Of a stretch of 64,000 nucleotides of DNA, positions 46,653-59,511 are shown piece after piece. Each line of letters opens with the position of its first letter. Positions within the stretch are counted from its first letter, which is position 1. Origin of the DNA: Adineta vaga (taxonomy: Eukaryota > Rotifera); NCBI GenBank assembly GCA_021613535.1, contig CP075494.1, positions 14,818,001 to 14,882,000 on the forward strand, in the 5' to 3' direction. Under the pieces are notes generated by a model. The model did no database searches and was not told the DNA's origin. It saw nothing but the letters and a program-made list of their open reading frames with translations. A program made the translations under genes and the position numbers.

Positions 46653-46946
46653 TTTGCTTCTCCTACATTTGATTATCAACCATCAATTCTTCCTTGTCCT
46701 ATAAAACACATTTATTTCTAGTTTGTTTTCTGTATCCCTTTTAAAAATAAACAACATAGACATATTTACGAATAAATCTGCTTTATTTATAACAGAAAAA
46801 GAAGAAAAAAAAAGGAACCTAGTTTATTTTAATTACAAACAAAAAGTTCATGTATAAACTGTCATTGTTGATTGTACAATGTTGCACTACAATCCATTAA
46901 TCTAAAGAGAAAACGAAAGTGAATGATTTCGATTTCTTTTCTTATA
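46653..46946. other. Convergent 3' spacer before NUP205
   Basis: 294 bp of AT-rich sequence with AATAAA-like hexamers near 46745. No gene was recognised. Confidence 0.35.
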
Positions 46947-49900
46947 TTACTTCATCAATTGAATCAAAAGATCTTGTTTTATCTTAGGTGTTGATATTCG
47001 ATCAATTGGCATTTGACAGAAATTGAATAGAATAGATTTTTCATCTTGAGAAAGATTTGTAATATTCAATGTAATCCATTCACATAGTTTAAGTATAGCT
47101 GGAAGATGTTCAGTAAGTTCAGGACTATCTGAAAAGCAATGTTTATATTTGTTATATGTGCATTTGAAATCAAATGAATGAATTACTTTGATGAAGTAGA
47201 CGAATAGCCATGGCTAAGATGGAGAAACAGACGCGCCAGTATGTACTGGAAATGATGTGTCGAGCACGAGTTGCTTCAATTTGTGATAATAAATGATGAA
47301 ATAGATCATCACGACATAGAAGTGTAAGTAATTTGAATGACGATTGACGCATTCGTTGTAATTGAGCATCAATAGTTCGTGCATTTAGATCAGCTAAAGA
47401 ATGTTTTGGAAATATAAATAATTTGAAAAATTGAACGAAAGTCTTTACTTGATGCATCGAGTGTTGAGACTAATTTGAGAACAGTATCAATTTCATGTAA
47501 AGTACAAAGATTATCTAATGGACTTGCTAAGATTTTAAGAATCAATTCAGTTAATTGATTAGCAAATTGATAGATCTAAGAATAAATTCAAACGTTGTTT
47601 TTCCCAAGATTTCTATTAAATTCTTAACAAAATTTACTTTTTCTTTTGACCGAACATTTGCCATTAGTGAAGCAACTGTTAAATCAATAACAAATGCAAG
47701 TGTTCGACCAAACATCCAACGACCATTACGACTTGATTCATTATCACTATATTCATGTACATATAAAACATTCCTTTATCATCAAATAAATGCAATTCTT
47801 ACTGTAATAAACGTCGAGTATCCACATGAAAATCCATTAATGGTAAAAGAGCATCAAATATATTACTTGATACAAGCAATTGAGCACCATTACTAACGGA
47901 TGAAATTCGTAAAAGTAATGCCTAAATATTAATTGAAATTTTGCAGAAGATAAATCAAACTACTTTTGTTTTACCATATAGGATGAAAATGAATGCCATG
48001 TTTTAAGATCAACTGTACCCGATGTTTGTAAGGATTGAATAACAGCAACGGTCAATTGACGTAGTTCACCTTCGAGTGAACGTAAAAATGTTTGATTGAA
48101 ATTATTTGATATAATATCAGATGTGTCAACTGTGATTAAAGATGTCAACAGACTTGATGCAGATGACTAAAAATATCAAAATAAACAATCAGATATAGAG
48201 ACACTCTCCTTAGCACCACCACTGATTTAATCTTCATACGGTGAAATATGATGAAGAGATCGTCATTATGCAATTTAAAACACTAATTCTCACTATCGTG
48301 TCACAATTCTATCTCTGAAGAACTTACTCGAACAGCAGGTACACTAGAAAGTGCATCATCATAAACAATAGTTAATAAATTTTGATTATGTTGAATAGCA
48401 TTATTAAATATTCTTCTAAGATCATCTTGTTGTTGTTGTTGTTCAACATTTTCAATAATCTCAATCGATTGTACAATTGCACCATAAATAGCTGCTCGAC
48501 CTTTTGCCGTAAAACGTGATTGAATAAATTCAAATAAATGTCTTAGAATTCCAATTAAATTTGTTCGATATTCTCCTGTAATATTCATTTGTTTCATTGA
48601 AATAATTCCCGTTAAGAATATATTCATTAGATGACTTATTTGTTGATCATCAAGAATTGAATTTGATTGATTGAAAATTTTCTCATATAAAAAATTACAT
48701 AAATCAAATGGAAATGTTTTTGTTTGATTTAAATTTAAATAAAGTATCAATTCAACTAATGAACGCCATGCATCAATATGACAATTTCTCCAATAGAAAT
48801 CAATCTGTTCATTATTTAATTGATTGGCATAAGCAAGAATGATTTTACAATCATGAATATAACTATCTTGATAATTATTCATGTCATTAAGTAATTCAGT
48901 ATTATTGGAATGATTTGTTTGTTGAATTGTTTTAATTTCATTGGAAAGAAATTTTCTTAAGGATTCTAAACGATATAATTTCAAATTTGTTCGTTCATTA
49001 TATTGACAAGCTTGAAGAATATGATTGATTTTTGTTAGATCAATATTTGGTGTTTTTAATTGTGATAAAATTTCATGGTCAGATTTTTCATAGGAAAGAT
49101 TTAATAATGATAATGTTAAACGATTTAATTTAATATCAATTAATTCAAAAAGAAGATTCATTGTTGTATCAATAAGATTTTTTGAAATGATTGTTGGTTG
49201 ATTTGTTAGATGAAATAATTCTAATGATGTTAAACGTAATAAATAAGTTTCAATTGAATGTTTAAATATATTCGATGATAATGAAGTTTTTAATGGAAAA
49301 TATAATTGAATTTGTTTAGGAATAAAGATATGTTCATGAAGAATATCAAATGTTATTTTCATAATATTTGTTGAATGATTTGTGCAAAGAAGATAAATGA
49401 CTTCATAACATAGTGGAAGTGTTTTTTGATAGAAATCAATTTTTATTGGTGATAAATCATCGAAGAAATTTAAAATTGCTTGAAAACAATTGTTTACTCG
49501 ACAACTTTTACCCGTTAAAGTAAAATAGGAATCTATGGTTTCAAGTTGTTGTTGACGAGTAAAACCACAGAGATAATGACCGATATTTGTTTGTACACAT
49601 TTTGTTAATAACCAGAGAACACTATAACGCATTCGACCTTTCAAATCTACGAATTAAAATAGAAGATTTTCTTTTGTAAACCACGTTAAGAATATTCGAA
49701 TTCATGATTTTCTACTTACCGACATCGTCTGTTTCATTATTTTCATCTATATCTGGTTCTGTAAATTCTAAACATCGTACTAAACCATTTCTTAATAAAG
49801 CTTTATCTTTCTAAAAGTATCGATGAACAAAATTTATAATCGATATATCAGAATGAATAATCTTACATGTTCTTTTGGTAAAAGTCGGAGAAATGGCTTT

Positions 49901-52900
49901 TGTAATTTATCTTCACTCAATGTTTTAGCAATGATAGATAATGCTTGACTGGCTAGTTTTGGAAAATAATCAATCATATCAATTAGTCTAAAATAGAATG
50001 AATTCAATCATCGATATTAATCGAGAAATATCGTTTATACTTCATTATATTCGGAAATAAATCTTTGGTATTCGCATCAGTAACAATACGTTCAATGGGT
50101 GTTTGACAAAATGTAAATGTTGATGATCGATCAGTTTGTAAGATTTGTTGACTATTAATTGTGACTAATTCTAATAATTCCATAATTAAAATTAAACTTC
50201 GTGACAATTCTTGTTCACCTATTCGAAAAAAGATAAACATTGTGATTTCTTTTTACTGATCAAAAATATATTTGTTACCAGTAAATGGAGAATATTCTGA
50301 TAGTTTTTCACAACCATCTGTAATCAATGCAGTTAACTGAAAGAAGAAAACAAAATGCCGATGGAAAAGTTCCGAATGAGAAAATTTCAACAAACCAAAT
50401 TGTAAAGAATACCACCACGAAGTAAATCATTGACTAATAATTCTCCAGCTGAAACAATATTTGTTTCATTCGTGTCATTTTCAATAATTTGATTTGAAAA
50501 ATAATTCATTACAATCTCATTTAATATAATTAAAACAGTTTCCACGATTTGCCACTAGAATAGAAAAACTAAAGTTAGAATAACAAACGAAAGACAAATT
50601 TTTCTTACTTTTTCTTGTTGTGATTTGAATGTTCTTGTTGGTATTTTTAAAAGAACATGATTGACTAAGAAAACAACACAATAACCTAATGTTCGCATAT
50701 CCAAATTGGTTTTTAATTGTTGTGTAATAATTGGTTGAAGAAATTTCAAACATGCTTTTAGAAATGTATATTTCTGTGATGGAACTTCAAATTCTTCAAT
50801 TTCATAAGCTAATGCTGGCATATCAGAATTTTCCATTGGTGCAAATAACTTCAATAAAGACAAAGTTTATGTTAATTAAAATAAGAAACGATTCTCTTAC
50901 ATCAATTTCTCCAATAATTTTCCAGAAATGTACAGCTATTTCCGATGTTTTGGTAAATGCTGATAGTGTATTAAACAAAGCTGCTTTTAAATCTAATGAA
51001 ATTCGACATGATAATAATCCGAAAAATGCTCCAGTTATTTGCCATTGTGGATGTTCAAAAAAGCCAATTCGTGAAACTTCATCCTAGAAAAATCTTTGAT
51101 TGAAATAGAAAGAATTAATTCATTGTTTTATACTTGTGATGCAATAACTTCAATGAGATTTAAAACAGCAATTAGAGCTGTTACTTCTTTAGGTGCAATC
51201 GTTTTTATTGCTGATGGAGATGGTGTTCCAGTAAACGATGTTTGAACTTGTTGATTTAATAAAGTATCTGGTCGATATGTATTTCGATAGAGAAGAAATG
51301 CTTGAAATATTCGATTCCAACATGTTGGTCCACCCGTATCTTAAAACAATCGACAATAGAATGAAAAAGAAATGTCAATGGGCAAGTTTACCTTTAGCAA
51401 ATCGAAGTAATTCAAAGCAAGCATGAGCACTCGATTGTGTTGAGGATATTCCAGCTAACATATGAATATAATGACAGTAGAGATAAGCAGAAAGAGTACC
51501 ACCAGCCGATTCAACAAAATTTGCTAATGCAACCTGATAACAATGAAATAAAATAAGATTTTTCTTATTGTCTATCGAATAAAATTTACTTGTTGTTGAG
51601 TTGGTGATTGCATCATTCGATGACCAGCTAATGCATCAGCAGCAATCCAAAATTCTTCACTTAAATGTAATTCCATATGATCATTTGCATAGAACATTGA
51701 TAACTAAAAGAATTAATAAGTGCATTTCTAATAAGAAAAATCAAACAAACCAATTCAAGAAAATATTCATAATCTCTTTGTAAATTATCTGGTAAAGGTT
51801 TTCTTGCACGTTCACAATCTTCAATCATTCGTGCTGTATCTTCTGCTTGTACACGTAATTCTTTTAATTTAAATGGTAAATAATAAATAAAATCCACAAA
51901 TAATGTATGAAAACGTCGAATTAAAAATTCCTTAAAGATAAACAAAACATGACTTCACGATGAGAAGAAGAGAACAACAAACTTCTTGTTCAAAGAGAGA
52001 ACTTTTAATCACTATTTCCGATAAGAATGCAAAGACATGAGCTTCAACTGCTGTATCGGCTAATGCTTCAATATCTTCCGAATAAATATGTCCTAACAAA
52101 TGAAAATACGATGGTCTAAGTAAATATTTGGTTAACGTTTTTCTTTACCATCAGGTAACGTATGTGATCGTGCACGTAAAATAATCGCCCAAGCTAATTG
52201 ACAAACAGCTTTCATTTCAGGTACAATCCAACGTTCATCATTCGATAATATATCACGAATGGTTGTTAATAATGTTGGATCAATTGACGATGATGATGTT
52301 GTTGTATTATTATCCAATGAAGTTAATGGTTGATCTAAATTTAAGTAAATTTTTATAGAAGAAAGAAAACAAAGATGAAAATTGATTGATGAAAACCTTC
52401 TTGTAAACTAAATTGTTGATGTTTTGTTGTTAGAATTGATGATGAACCCGTCATTGTATCATTTGGAATGGTTAATGCTAATGTTATTCCGTAAAGAAAT
52501 GCACCGAGAATGTAAAGAGTTGATTCATCAATGATTCCATCATCTTGTATTGTTGAATATTTGGAAAGATAATTAATAATTGCAAGAAAATGTGATTGTG
52601 TTAAACGTATTTGACAACTGTAAAGAAAGACAGATTTGGCTTGAAATGATCGAATATGTTTAATTGAATCTTGAACACGTCGTCGATGTTTAACATTACC
52701 TAAACCAGCTTTTGAATATAATTTCTGTTCTTCATTTCGAATTTGAAAAGATATTAATTGTTCAATTATATTTTCAATTAAACGTTGTTCAATAAGTTCA
52801 TTGATAAAATTCGTACAGAATTCAATGGATTTAGAAAGTTTAAGTAATGATTGAAATGTTCGACCAGGTAAACAAGCCATTAGATATGCTAAACATGCTG

Positions 52901-53348
52901 CTAAACGTTCCTTGGATTCATAATATAATTGTACAGCTAATAAACCACGTGTACAATCGGGATAATTTGATTGTAAAGATTCTCCTTCAATTAATAATAA
53001 TAGAGAATCATATTCATTTAATTGAAATAAATCACTAATAGCAAAACATTCATCAATGAATAAACGTGGTAGTTTTCGACGTTCAGGTAATGAATCGAAT
53101 TGAATACCATCGAGATCTGCACGAGAAAGACTAGCACGTTGTGCAGCATTTTGTGGCTAGAATGAATAGAGAAGTTTTTTTTTTAGTATAAAAACATCGG
53201 TTTTTGTTTTGCCTACTGAATTCGAGATAATATTGAGTAGATTGCTTTTATTTGATGTAATTGTTTGAATTTTTTCAATATCAATCGATTCATTTGATGT
53301 TAATAATGATCGAAGTGTGTCAAATAAGGTATTAAATGTATCGAACAT
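46947..53348 (-). CDS. NUP205: Nuclear pore inner-ring nucleoporin NUP205 (Nup192 family)
   Basis: A large alpha-solenoid scaffold of the nuclear pore inner ring that binds NUP93 and NUP53/35. About twenty short introns interrupt it, giving roughly 1,700 residues; human NUP205 has about 2,000. The start exon (MFDTFNTLFDTL) ends at 53221 and joins PQNAAQRA, a typical NUP205 N-terminal block. Further matches are FIDECFAISDLFQL, TRGLLAVQLYYESKERLAAC, GRTFQSLL, and KAGLGNVKHRRRVQDSIKH, the last close to the human sequence. The largest exon (about 48330-49644) encodes more than 430 residues of helical repeats. The protein ends KQDLLIQLMK at 46947. Internal exon borders were not all resolved, so the span is firmer than the model. 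NUP188 is the alternative, but the N-terminal blocks favour NUP205. Confidence 0.87.
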
Positions 53349-54037
53349 GATCTAAAGTTAGAAAGAATTATCTTTTTCTTTTCTTCGTTAGGAAATAAAA
53401 TTTCAACCGGCGGTTTTGTCTTTATAAATTTAACCAGTCAGAGAACGGTTGATTCTCTACCAATGACGAAAAGGGATTTATTGTCTTTAAAAAGTGGTCG
53501 CTGGATGTCTCGTACTTAATAATTGTATTGATTTTATTGAATTGAAATCTACGAAAAAATAAATGATTTGTTCAATTCGCATGAACATTCTCTTTTGCAA
53601 TATAGATCAAAGGAAGAACTCTCGTTAGTTCCGAGCAAATGCAGGATATATTGAATTTCGCTACGAGATTAACTTGATTAATTAGAATAAAACTTGCCGA
53701 TGATAATAATTCTTTCGTATAATTAATGAAAAAATATTTTCTATAAAATCTATGAATAACATGATTTTCGAGAATAATGACATTGTCTTTCTTCAAGTTT
53801 TTGAAAAAAACATCAACAATAATGATCAATCAGTTGTAATGTTCGATTACTCGGACATTGATACATTTTAAATTCTTTCATTGAGATTCAAAAAGAAGAA
53901 CTGACCATCGGTTGTATACTACGACATCTATTGAATCTAACCATACAAGGAAGTGGAGGAGTTGCATAGTGAGTCGCTTTACCTATGGAGAGAAACAATT
54001 TCTTTCACTTTCATCTTAGCAATATTAGATAACAAAT
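53349..54037. other. Divergent promoter region between NUP205 and IFT56
   Basis: 689 bp between head-to-head genes. No gene was recognised; a minus-strand open frame at 53572-53829 lacks any family signature. Confidence 0.45.
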
Positions 54038-56629
54038 ATGGTACGTATGATTTGTTTCAAAGAAAAAGAATTCTCTTTTTTGTTTAATGTATTTGATTAG
54101 ATTCTTTCACGAACGAAAGCAGTAGAAGATCCAAAGAAGAAAGGAGCTACATCAACTCAAGATAAAACTAAAAAGAAAGTTACTGAAGTTGAAGATTTCA
54201 TTGCCGATCGTGACTATACGGGTGCAATTGCTTATCTCGAAGTATTCAATTGATTATTTTTAATAGAAAAGATTTCCTTCTATTCATTACTTTTTATTTC
54301 TTAGTTTTGTCGTCAAAGCGAAAAAGAAGTCAAAGATCTTGATCTTTGGTTAGCATTTGCAGCATTTCATGCTGGTGATTATCAACGCGCAAGTGATGTA
54401 AATTCAAAAATAGTCATTTGTCATTTCATTTTCTATTCATTGATCTTTATTTTCATCTAGGAATATGAAAATATTCTCAAAACTGATCCACGTAATGGTC
54501 AAGTCTGTATATATCTTGCCTGTTGTTATTTTATGTTAGGCAAATATGATGAAGCTGAAGAAACAGCATCAAAAGGTTTGATTTCGACAACATGTCTTCA
54601 TTTATTTACTTATATTAAATTGAAAATCGTTTCACAGGTCCAAAATCTCCATTACAAGCTCGTGTTTTATTTCATGTTGCACATAAACAAAATAATGAAG
54701 AAAAATTAATGGGATTACATCGACAATTACAAGATGTAATTGAAGATCAAATGTGTTTAGCTAGTATGCATTATATGAGAAGTCATTTTCAAGAGGCATT
54801 AGATATTTACAAACGTTATTTAGTAGAAAATCGGTATGATTTGTGTTCGTTTTGTTGAATAAAATACCAGAAAATCTGTCTTTTTCTTTTTCTAGCGAAT
54901 ATTTGGCATTAAATGTCTATGTTGCATTGTGTTATTATAAACTTGATTATTATGATATATCTCAAGAAATTCTTGATGTTTATTTGAAGAAAAATCCCGA
55001 ATCAGCTACAGCAACTAATCTTCAAGCATGTAATCAATATCGATTATTTAATGGCAAAGCTGCAGAGGTAAAAACACAAAATAATCATGAAGAAAAATTC
55101 TATTTTCACAAAACAAATTCATTTAGAATGATTTAAAACAATTTTTGGATAAAATGAGTACATCATTCAATTATGCTAAAGAATTATTTCGTCATAATAT
55201 GGTACGAATATATCTTTGAAGAATTTTGATGAAGGTTTTTTCTTTTTTTCAGGTTGTTTTTCAAAGTGGAGAAGGTGCAATGCAAATTCTTCCATCATTA
55301 GTTGACGTTATTCCTGAAGCTCGTTTAAATTTAGTTATTTATTATCTGAAAGAAGGTTTGAAATAATTCTTAAGAAAATTCTTAGATAAATTTTGAAAAA
55401 AACCTATGTTTAGATGATCTTGAACATGCATATGAATTAATGAAAGATGTTGAACCTTTACAACCAGCGGAATATATTCTCAAAGGTGTTGTTAATGCTG
55501 CATATGGACAAGAACATAATTCAGTAAGATAAACATTAAAAATAACAAATGAGATGAAAATTTTCTTATATATTTAGCGTGATCATATTAAAACAGCACA
55601 ATCCTATTTTCAATTAGTAGGTGGTTCACAAAGTGAATGCGGTAAGTTTCTTTTCTTTCCAGACTAATCATCAACGACACGTTTGTCGTACGAGATAAAA
55701 TTTCATTGACAGATGAGCTTCGAAAGTACTAAATGTTTTGCAGACAGTGTTAAAAGTTATTTTTTTATTTGTTTAGATACAATTCCAGGTCGTCAAAGTA
55801 TGGCTTCATGTTATTTTCTACATAAACGATTCGATGACGTCATCGTTTATTTAAGTTCAATAAAAGTTTGTATCTGTTTCTTGAAATTCAATCGAAATTA
55901 TTCGATTTTGATTTAGACATATTTTTACAATGATGATGCATTCAATTTCAATTATGCACAAGCGAAAGCTCATGAAGAAAAATGGAAAGAAGCGGAAGAA
56001 GTACGAATGATTTCATGTGAATTTCTTATGAAAAATTACTTTGTTTCTTTAGGCATTTTTACTTATTCAAAGTGAAAAATTAAAAAATGATTATGTTTAT
56101 TTAAGTTGGTTAGCACGATGTTATATCTATAATGGTAAACCACGTCTTGCCTGGGAACTTTACCTTAAGCTTGAACATTCTACGGAATCATTCTCATTAC
56201 TTCAATTAATTGCCAATGATTGTTATAAAGTACGAAGAATTTCTCATTTGAAAAGAAATAAAATCTAGTTGTGATTTAGCGTGGACATTTCTTTTATGCT
56301 GCACGTGGATTCGATATTCTTGAACGTATGGATCCAAATCCGGAATTTTGGGAAGGAAAACAAGGTGCATGTGCTGGAGCATTTCAACAGATTGTTGCAG
56401 GTCATGAACCTCGGTGAGTAAAAACTTTTCGAATGTATATTCAAACAACGTTCTCTTTGAATTTCTAGTGATACACTTCGTGATATTTTGTCATTATTAC
56501 GAAATACTAACCATCCTCAAGGTAAGCGAAAAGAAAAATAAGAAAACGTTAATGAATATCTTTTATCTAGGAGATCATATGATCAAAATAATGCGATCAT
56601 GGGCAAGAACAAATAATATTCCTGTTTAA
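54038..56629 (+). CDS. IFT56: Intraflagellar transport protein 56 (TTC26/DYF-13)
   Basis: A TPR subunit of the IFT-B complex, needed to bring a subset of motility-related cargo into cilia. About fourteen exons give roughly 550 residues, matching the human length of 554. The first exon encodes only the initiator Met (54038-54040, ATG|GTACGT) and joins exon 2 at 54101 as [16 protein letters not shown], mirroring human MMLSRAKP. Very strong matches to human run along the chain: [140 protein letters not shown], and [20 protein letters not shown]. The end is [14 protein letters not shown]. This is one of the most conserved proteins in the window and implies ciliated cells. Confidence 0.97.
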
Positions 56630-56737
56630 GAAAGCATTTGTTGTTGTTGTTTTTTATTGCAGATGAGAGAGAGAGAGACAAAAGGAAGGAAAATAAATGT
56701 AAAGGGTTGAAAGAACAAAAAAGAGACCTCTTTCTTT

Positions 56738-57572
56738 CTAAGAAACTAAACAATCAGGTGTTCCAGAGGAATGTTTCTCATTCGATGGTGTTGACTTTTT
56801 TTTCATAGACGTTCGTCGAATAAGACTTCGACTTCGTCCAAGACCTTTGTCGGATTTATCATCGAATTCTTTTTTCTTCAGACGTTCACTAACTTTTCGT
56901 CGTAAAATTGGACTTAGTTGTCTTGCGGCTGATAATTGAACGAGACTAAGTAATTTAAGAAAGATATCAATGATTGATGCACGATCAAGTGCTGTACATT
57001 CAGCGAAACGACAATGTAATGGACCAAGTTCATTGAGCATTGTTCGAACTTGTTTTTCTTCAACTTCTCGAACAACAGTACGATCAGTTTTATTTCCAAC
57101 AACAACAATCGGAATTTCAGCATAATTGGTTCGTTGTTCTTTGATTTGTTCGATTATCCGACGAATTTCTTCAAACGATGCCATACTATCAACACCTAAT
57201 CGAAAGACAATACAAATCTCTGATTCAATTTTTCAAAGAGAAAAAACTTTACTATAAACAAGAATAAATGCATGTGATGTAGCAATTGATAAACGACGCA
57301 TGGCAGGAAATTCCATATTACCTAATTTATAAAAAAAAAAGCATGGAAATTCTTTTCATAATGATCATTATCTTTTACTTACCAGCTGTGTCTAAGATAT
57401 CAACTTTAATTGTTTTATCATCAATTGTAAATTCTCGATAATGTAAATCTTCGACTGTTTCTTTATATGTATCCAAAAATTTTCCATTTAAAAACATATG
57501 AATAATTGATGATTTTCCCGTACGACTTGCCCCAAGAAGTACAAGTCGATAGCGTGTATCTTGATCGGTCAT
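56738..57572 (-). CDS. Ras-superfamily small GTPase, RASD/DIRAS-like
   Basis: Exons 57572-57383, 57321-57253 and 57195-56738 give 238 residues. The P loop is LLGASRTGKSS, switch I includes TYKETVEDLH, and switch II is DILDTAG followed by NMEFPAMRRLSI. The residue equivalent to catalytic Gln61 is Asn, as in RASD proteins (DTSGNHPFPAMRRLSI). The guanine-specificity motif is GNKTD; the usual SAK is changed to CTA. The C-terminal extension (SPILRRKVSERLKKK) parallels the MSPDLHRKVS region of RASD1/Rhes, and the protein ends CLVS, a CAAX box for prenylation. Low intrinsic GTPase activity is likely from the Asn, by inference. DIRAS and RASL-type proteins are alternatives. The start at 57572 is the first ATG before the P loop. 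Confidence 0.88.
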
Positions 57573-58091
57573 ACTGATTGGTATTGGTCGTAGAGTACTT
57601 AGCAATGATATTGCAGAATTTGATTTCTAAACAGAAATATTATTCATCAAGAGATTTTTATTCTTTCAATTCATTGACTTACACTCGACACACACTAATA
57701 CCAAAAAGTCTGAAAAGCGGAAATGCGAGAGAAAGAAGAAAAAAAAGTAAGTTACATAGCAGGAAAAAAAGTGTCAATAGTACACTACATATGTTTTCTT
57801 CCGATGCGATTGACTTATTGTCATGAAGAAAAAAAAAACTCATCACACTGGTTATTTACATTCAAAGTTCAATTCCAAACGAAGAATTTAACTTTATCCT
57901 ATCAATTTGCACTCGTTGATCTAGATTATAATTATTGAAAAGAGAGAAGAAAAAAAATCGTTTTATTGATACAGAAATGAAGTAAGATAATAAAAAAAAA
58001 GGAAAAGTTGAGAAAATAAACTATTTATTTTTTGATTACTTAATATTATTCATGTACACAAAAGAAAAATGAATACTTCACCAAATCAATA

Positions 58092-58101
58092 CCCCCCCCC
58101 C
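58092..58101 (+). repeat. Poly-C tract
   Basis: A run of ten cytosines, conspicuous in strongly AT-rich DNA, followed by CTTCTCTCCACACACATGC. Confidence 0.85.
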
Positions 58102-58503
58102 TTCTCTCCACACACATGCATCGAACGATGACTATAAGGGTAAGTACATCTTTTTTCTTGTAACATGTTCTTAAAGTATTCTATTTTCACTCCAAGAAAA
58201 AGTTGTCATCCTTTAAATAGCATACCTCGTTGTCTCGTATGTTCATTGTAAGTTCAAGTCGATTTGGATAGTTAAATAATAATAATAATGTATATGACAA
58301 TCTTTAATGAAATGTCTATAGGTAGAATCCGGACAAGTCTAATGATGATAGGTTCTTTTATTCGTGATGAAAATAGACGGTTTAAGCTTGTATAGATGAA
58401 TGAATGACGAAAAGAAAGCGAAGGAGAACGAGAGAGAAAGAAAGGGACTAATAATAATTGATATCAAAAAAGATGAGTGAATGATAATATAAGGAAGACG
58501 AAA

Positions 58504-58525
58504 AAGAAGAAGAAGAAGAAGAAGA
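58504..58525 (+). repeat. (GAA)n microsatellite
   Basis: GAA/AAG trinucleotide run of about seven units in the gene-free region. Confidence 0.8.
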
Positions 58526-59487
58526 GAGTAAGGTGAGAATTTCGATGATTAATGTTGATGTTAGTGCACGATGAATTGAATAAAATGATGTTGACAACAA
58601 AATCGCTCGAGACTTCCAGTTTCTGTCTATATACACCGCTGTGTGAAAGTAAAGCACAATAACCGAGAAATTTACGTACTCATGACTGCCTTCGGCTTTT
58701 TATAGGGAAAAAAGGAAAAAAGGATGTGGATCGCCTGACGGACGATGCGCACGACAAGACTCAGTGAGACTTAGAAGAAAACTGAAGTAGAAAAATAGCA
58801 AATTAGCAGAGCTAGACAATTTTAGTTTCACAAAAACAAGATTCATAATCTGGAGAAAGAAAGAACGTTTTTTTCACTATATATATAATTTAGCAGTCGT
58901 GCTTATAAGAGACAAGTAAATAGGCCGACTCAATAATGATTATATTGAGCTTGAATGACAGCAGTATTTTTTCTATATACTCCTGCTGCTTAGTCTACTT
59001 TATCAATCCATAGTTTTTCCGTTAAAAGTATTCATTTCCCTTTTTTTCACTTGCATGTTCTATCGAATAAATAATGATAAAGAAGAAGAAGAAAAATTAG
59101 AATCAATTCGCAAGTACCCTTACAATTCATCTCATATAAAACAATTATAATATAAGCATTTATTGAATATATGCATGTATGCGTAGTTCCTTGTTAACCT
59201 CTTCATTCTTGATCTTTGAGAACAACATAATATGAAATCTCTCTTCTCAATGTTCATTCAAACAAATGAATATCTTGTCTAACACGATAGTGTGATAATA
59301 TATTACCAACTGAATTGAATTAGAAATCTTATTCCCTAAAATCGTTTGTACAATACTGTATGAGTGTCTTTTATTCATTCTATTCATGTAGTTTTTTAAT
59401 TGATTATCGGACTCTTTTCCCTTATATAGAGAAGTCTGACATGTACATTACAAGCGTGACGTATGAATATAAGCCTCAATGTCTTTT

Positions 59488-59511
59488 TTCTTCTTCTTCT
59501 TCTTCTTCTTC
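59488..59511 (+). repeat. (TTC)n microsatellite
   Basis: TTC run of about eight units, the same motif as the repeats in the Rap1GAP intron. Confidence 0.8.

Noticed and set aside
50731-51087. 118-codon plus-strand frame within NUP205
   Set aside because: Lies antisense to phase-consistent NUP205 exons and has no family signature.
53572-53829. 85-codon minus-strand frame upstream of NUP205
   Set aside because: No motif, no splice links to neighbours, and an AT-rich promoter region.
58448-58657. 69-codon minus-strand frame with a serine run
   Set aside because: Translation of the GAA microsatellite; no further support.
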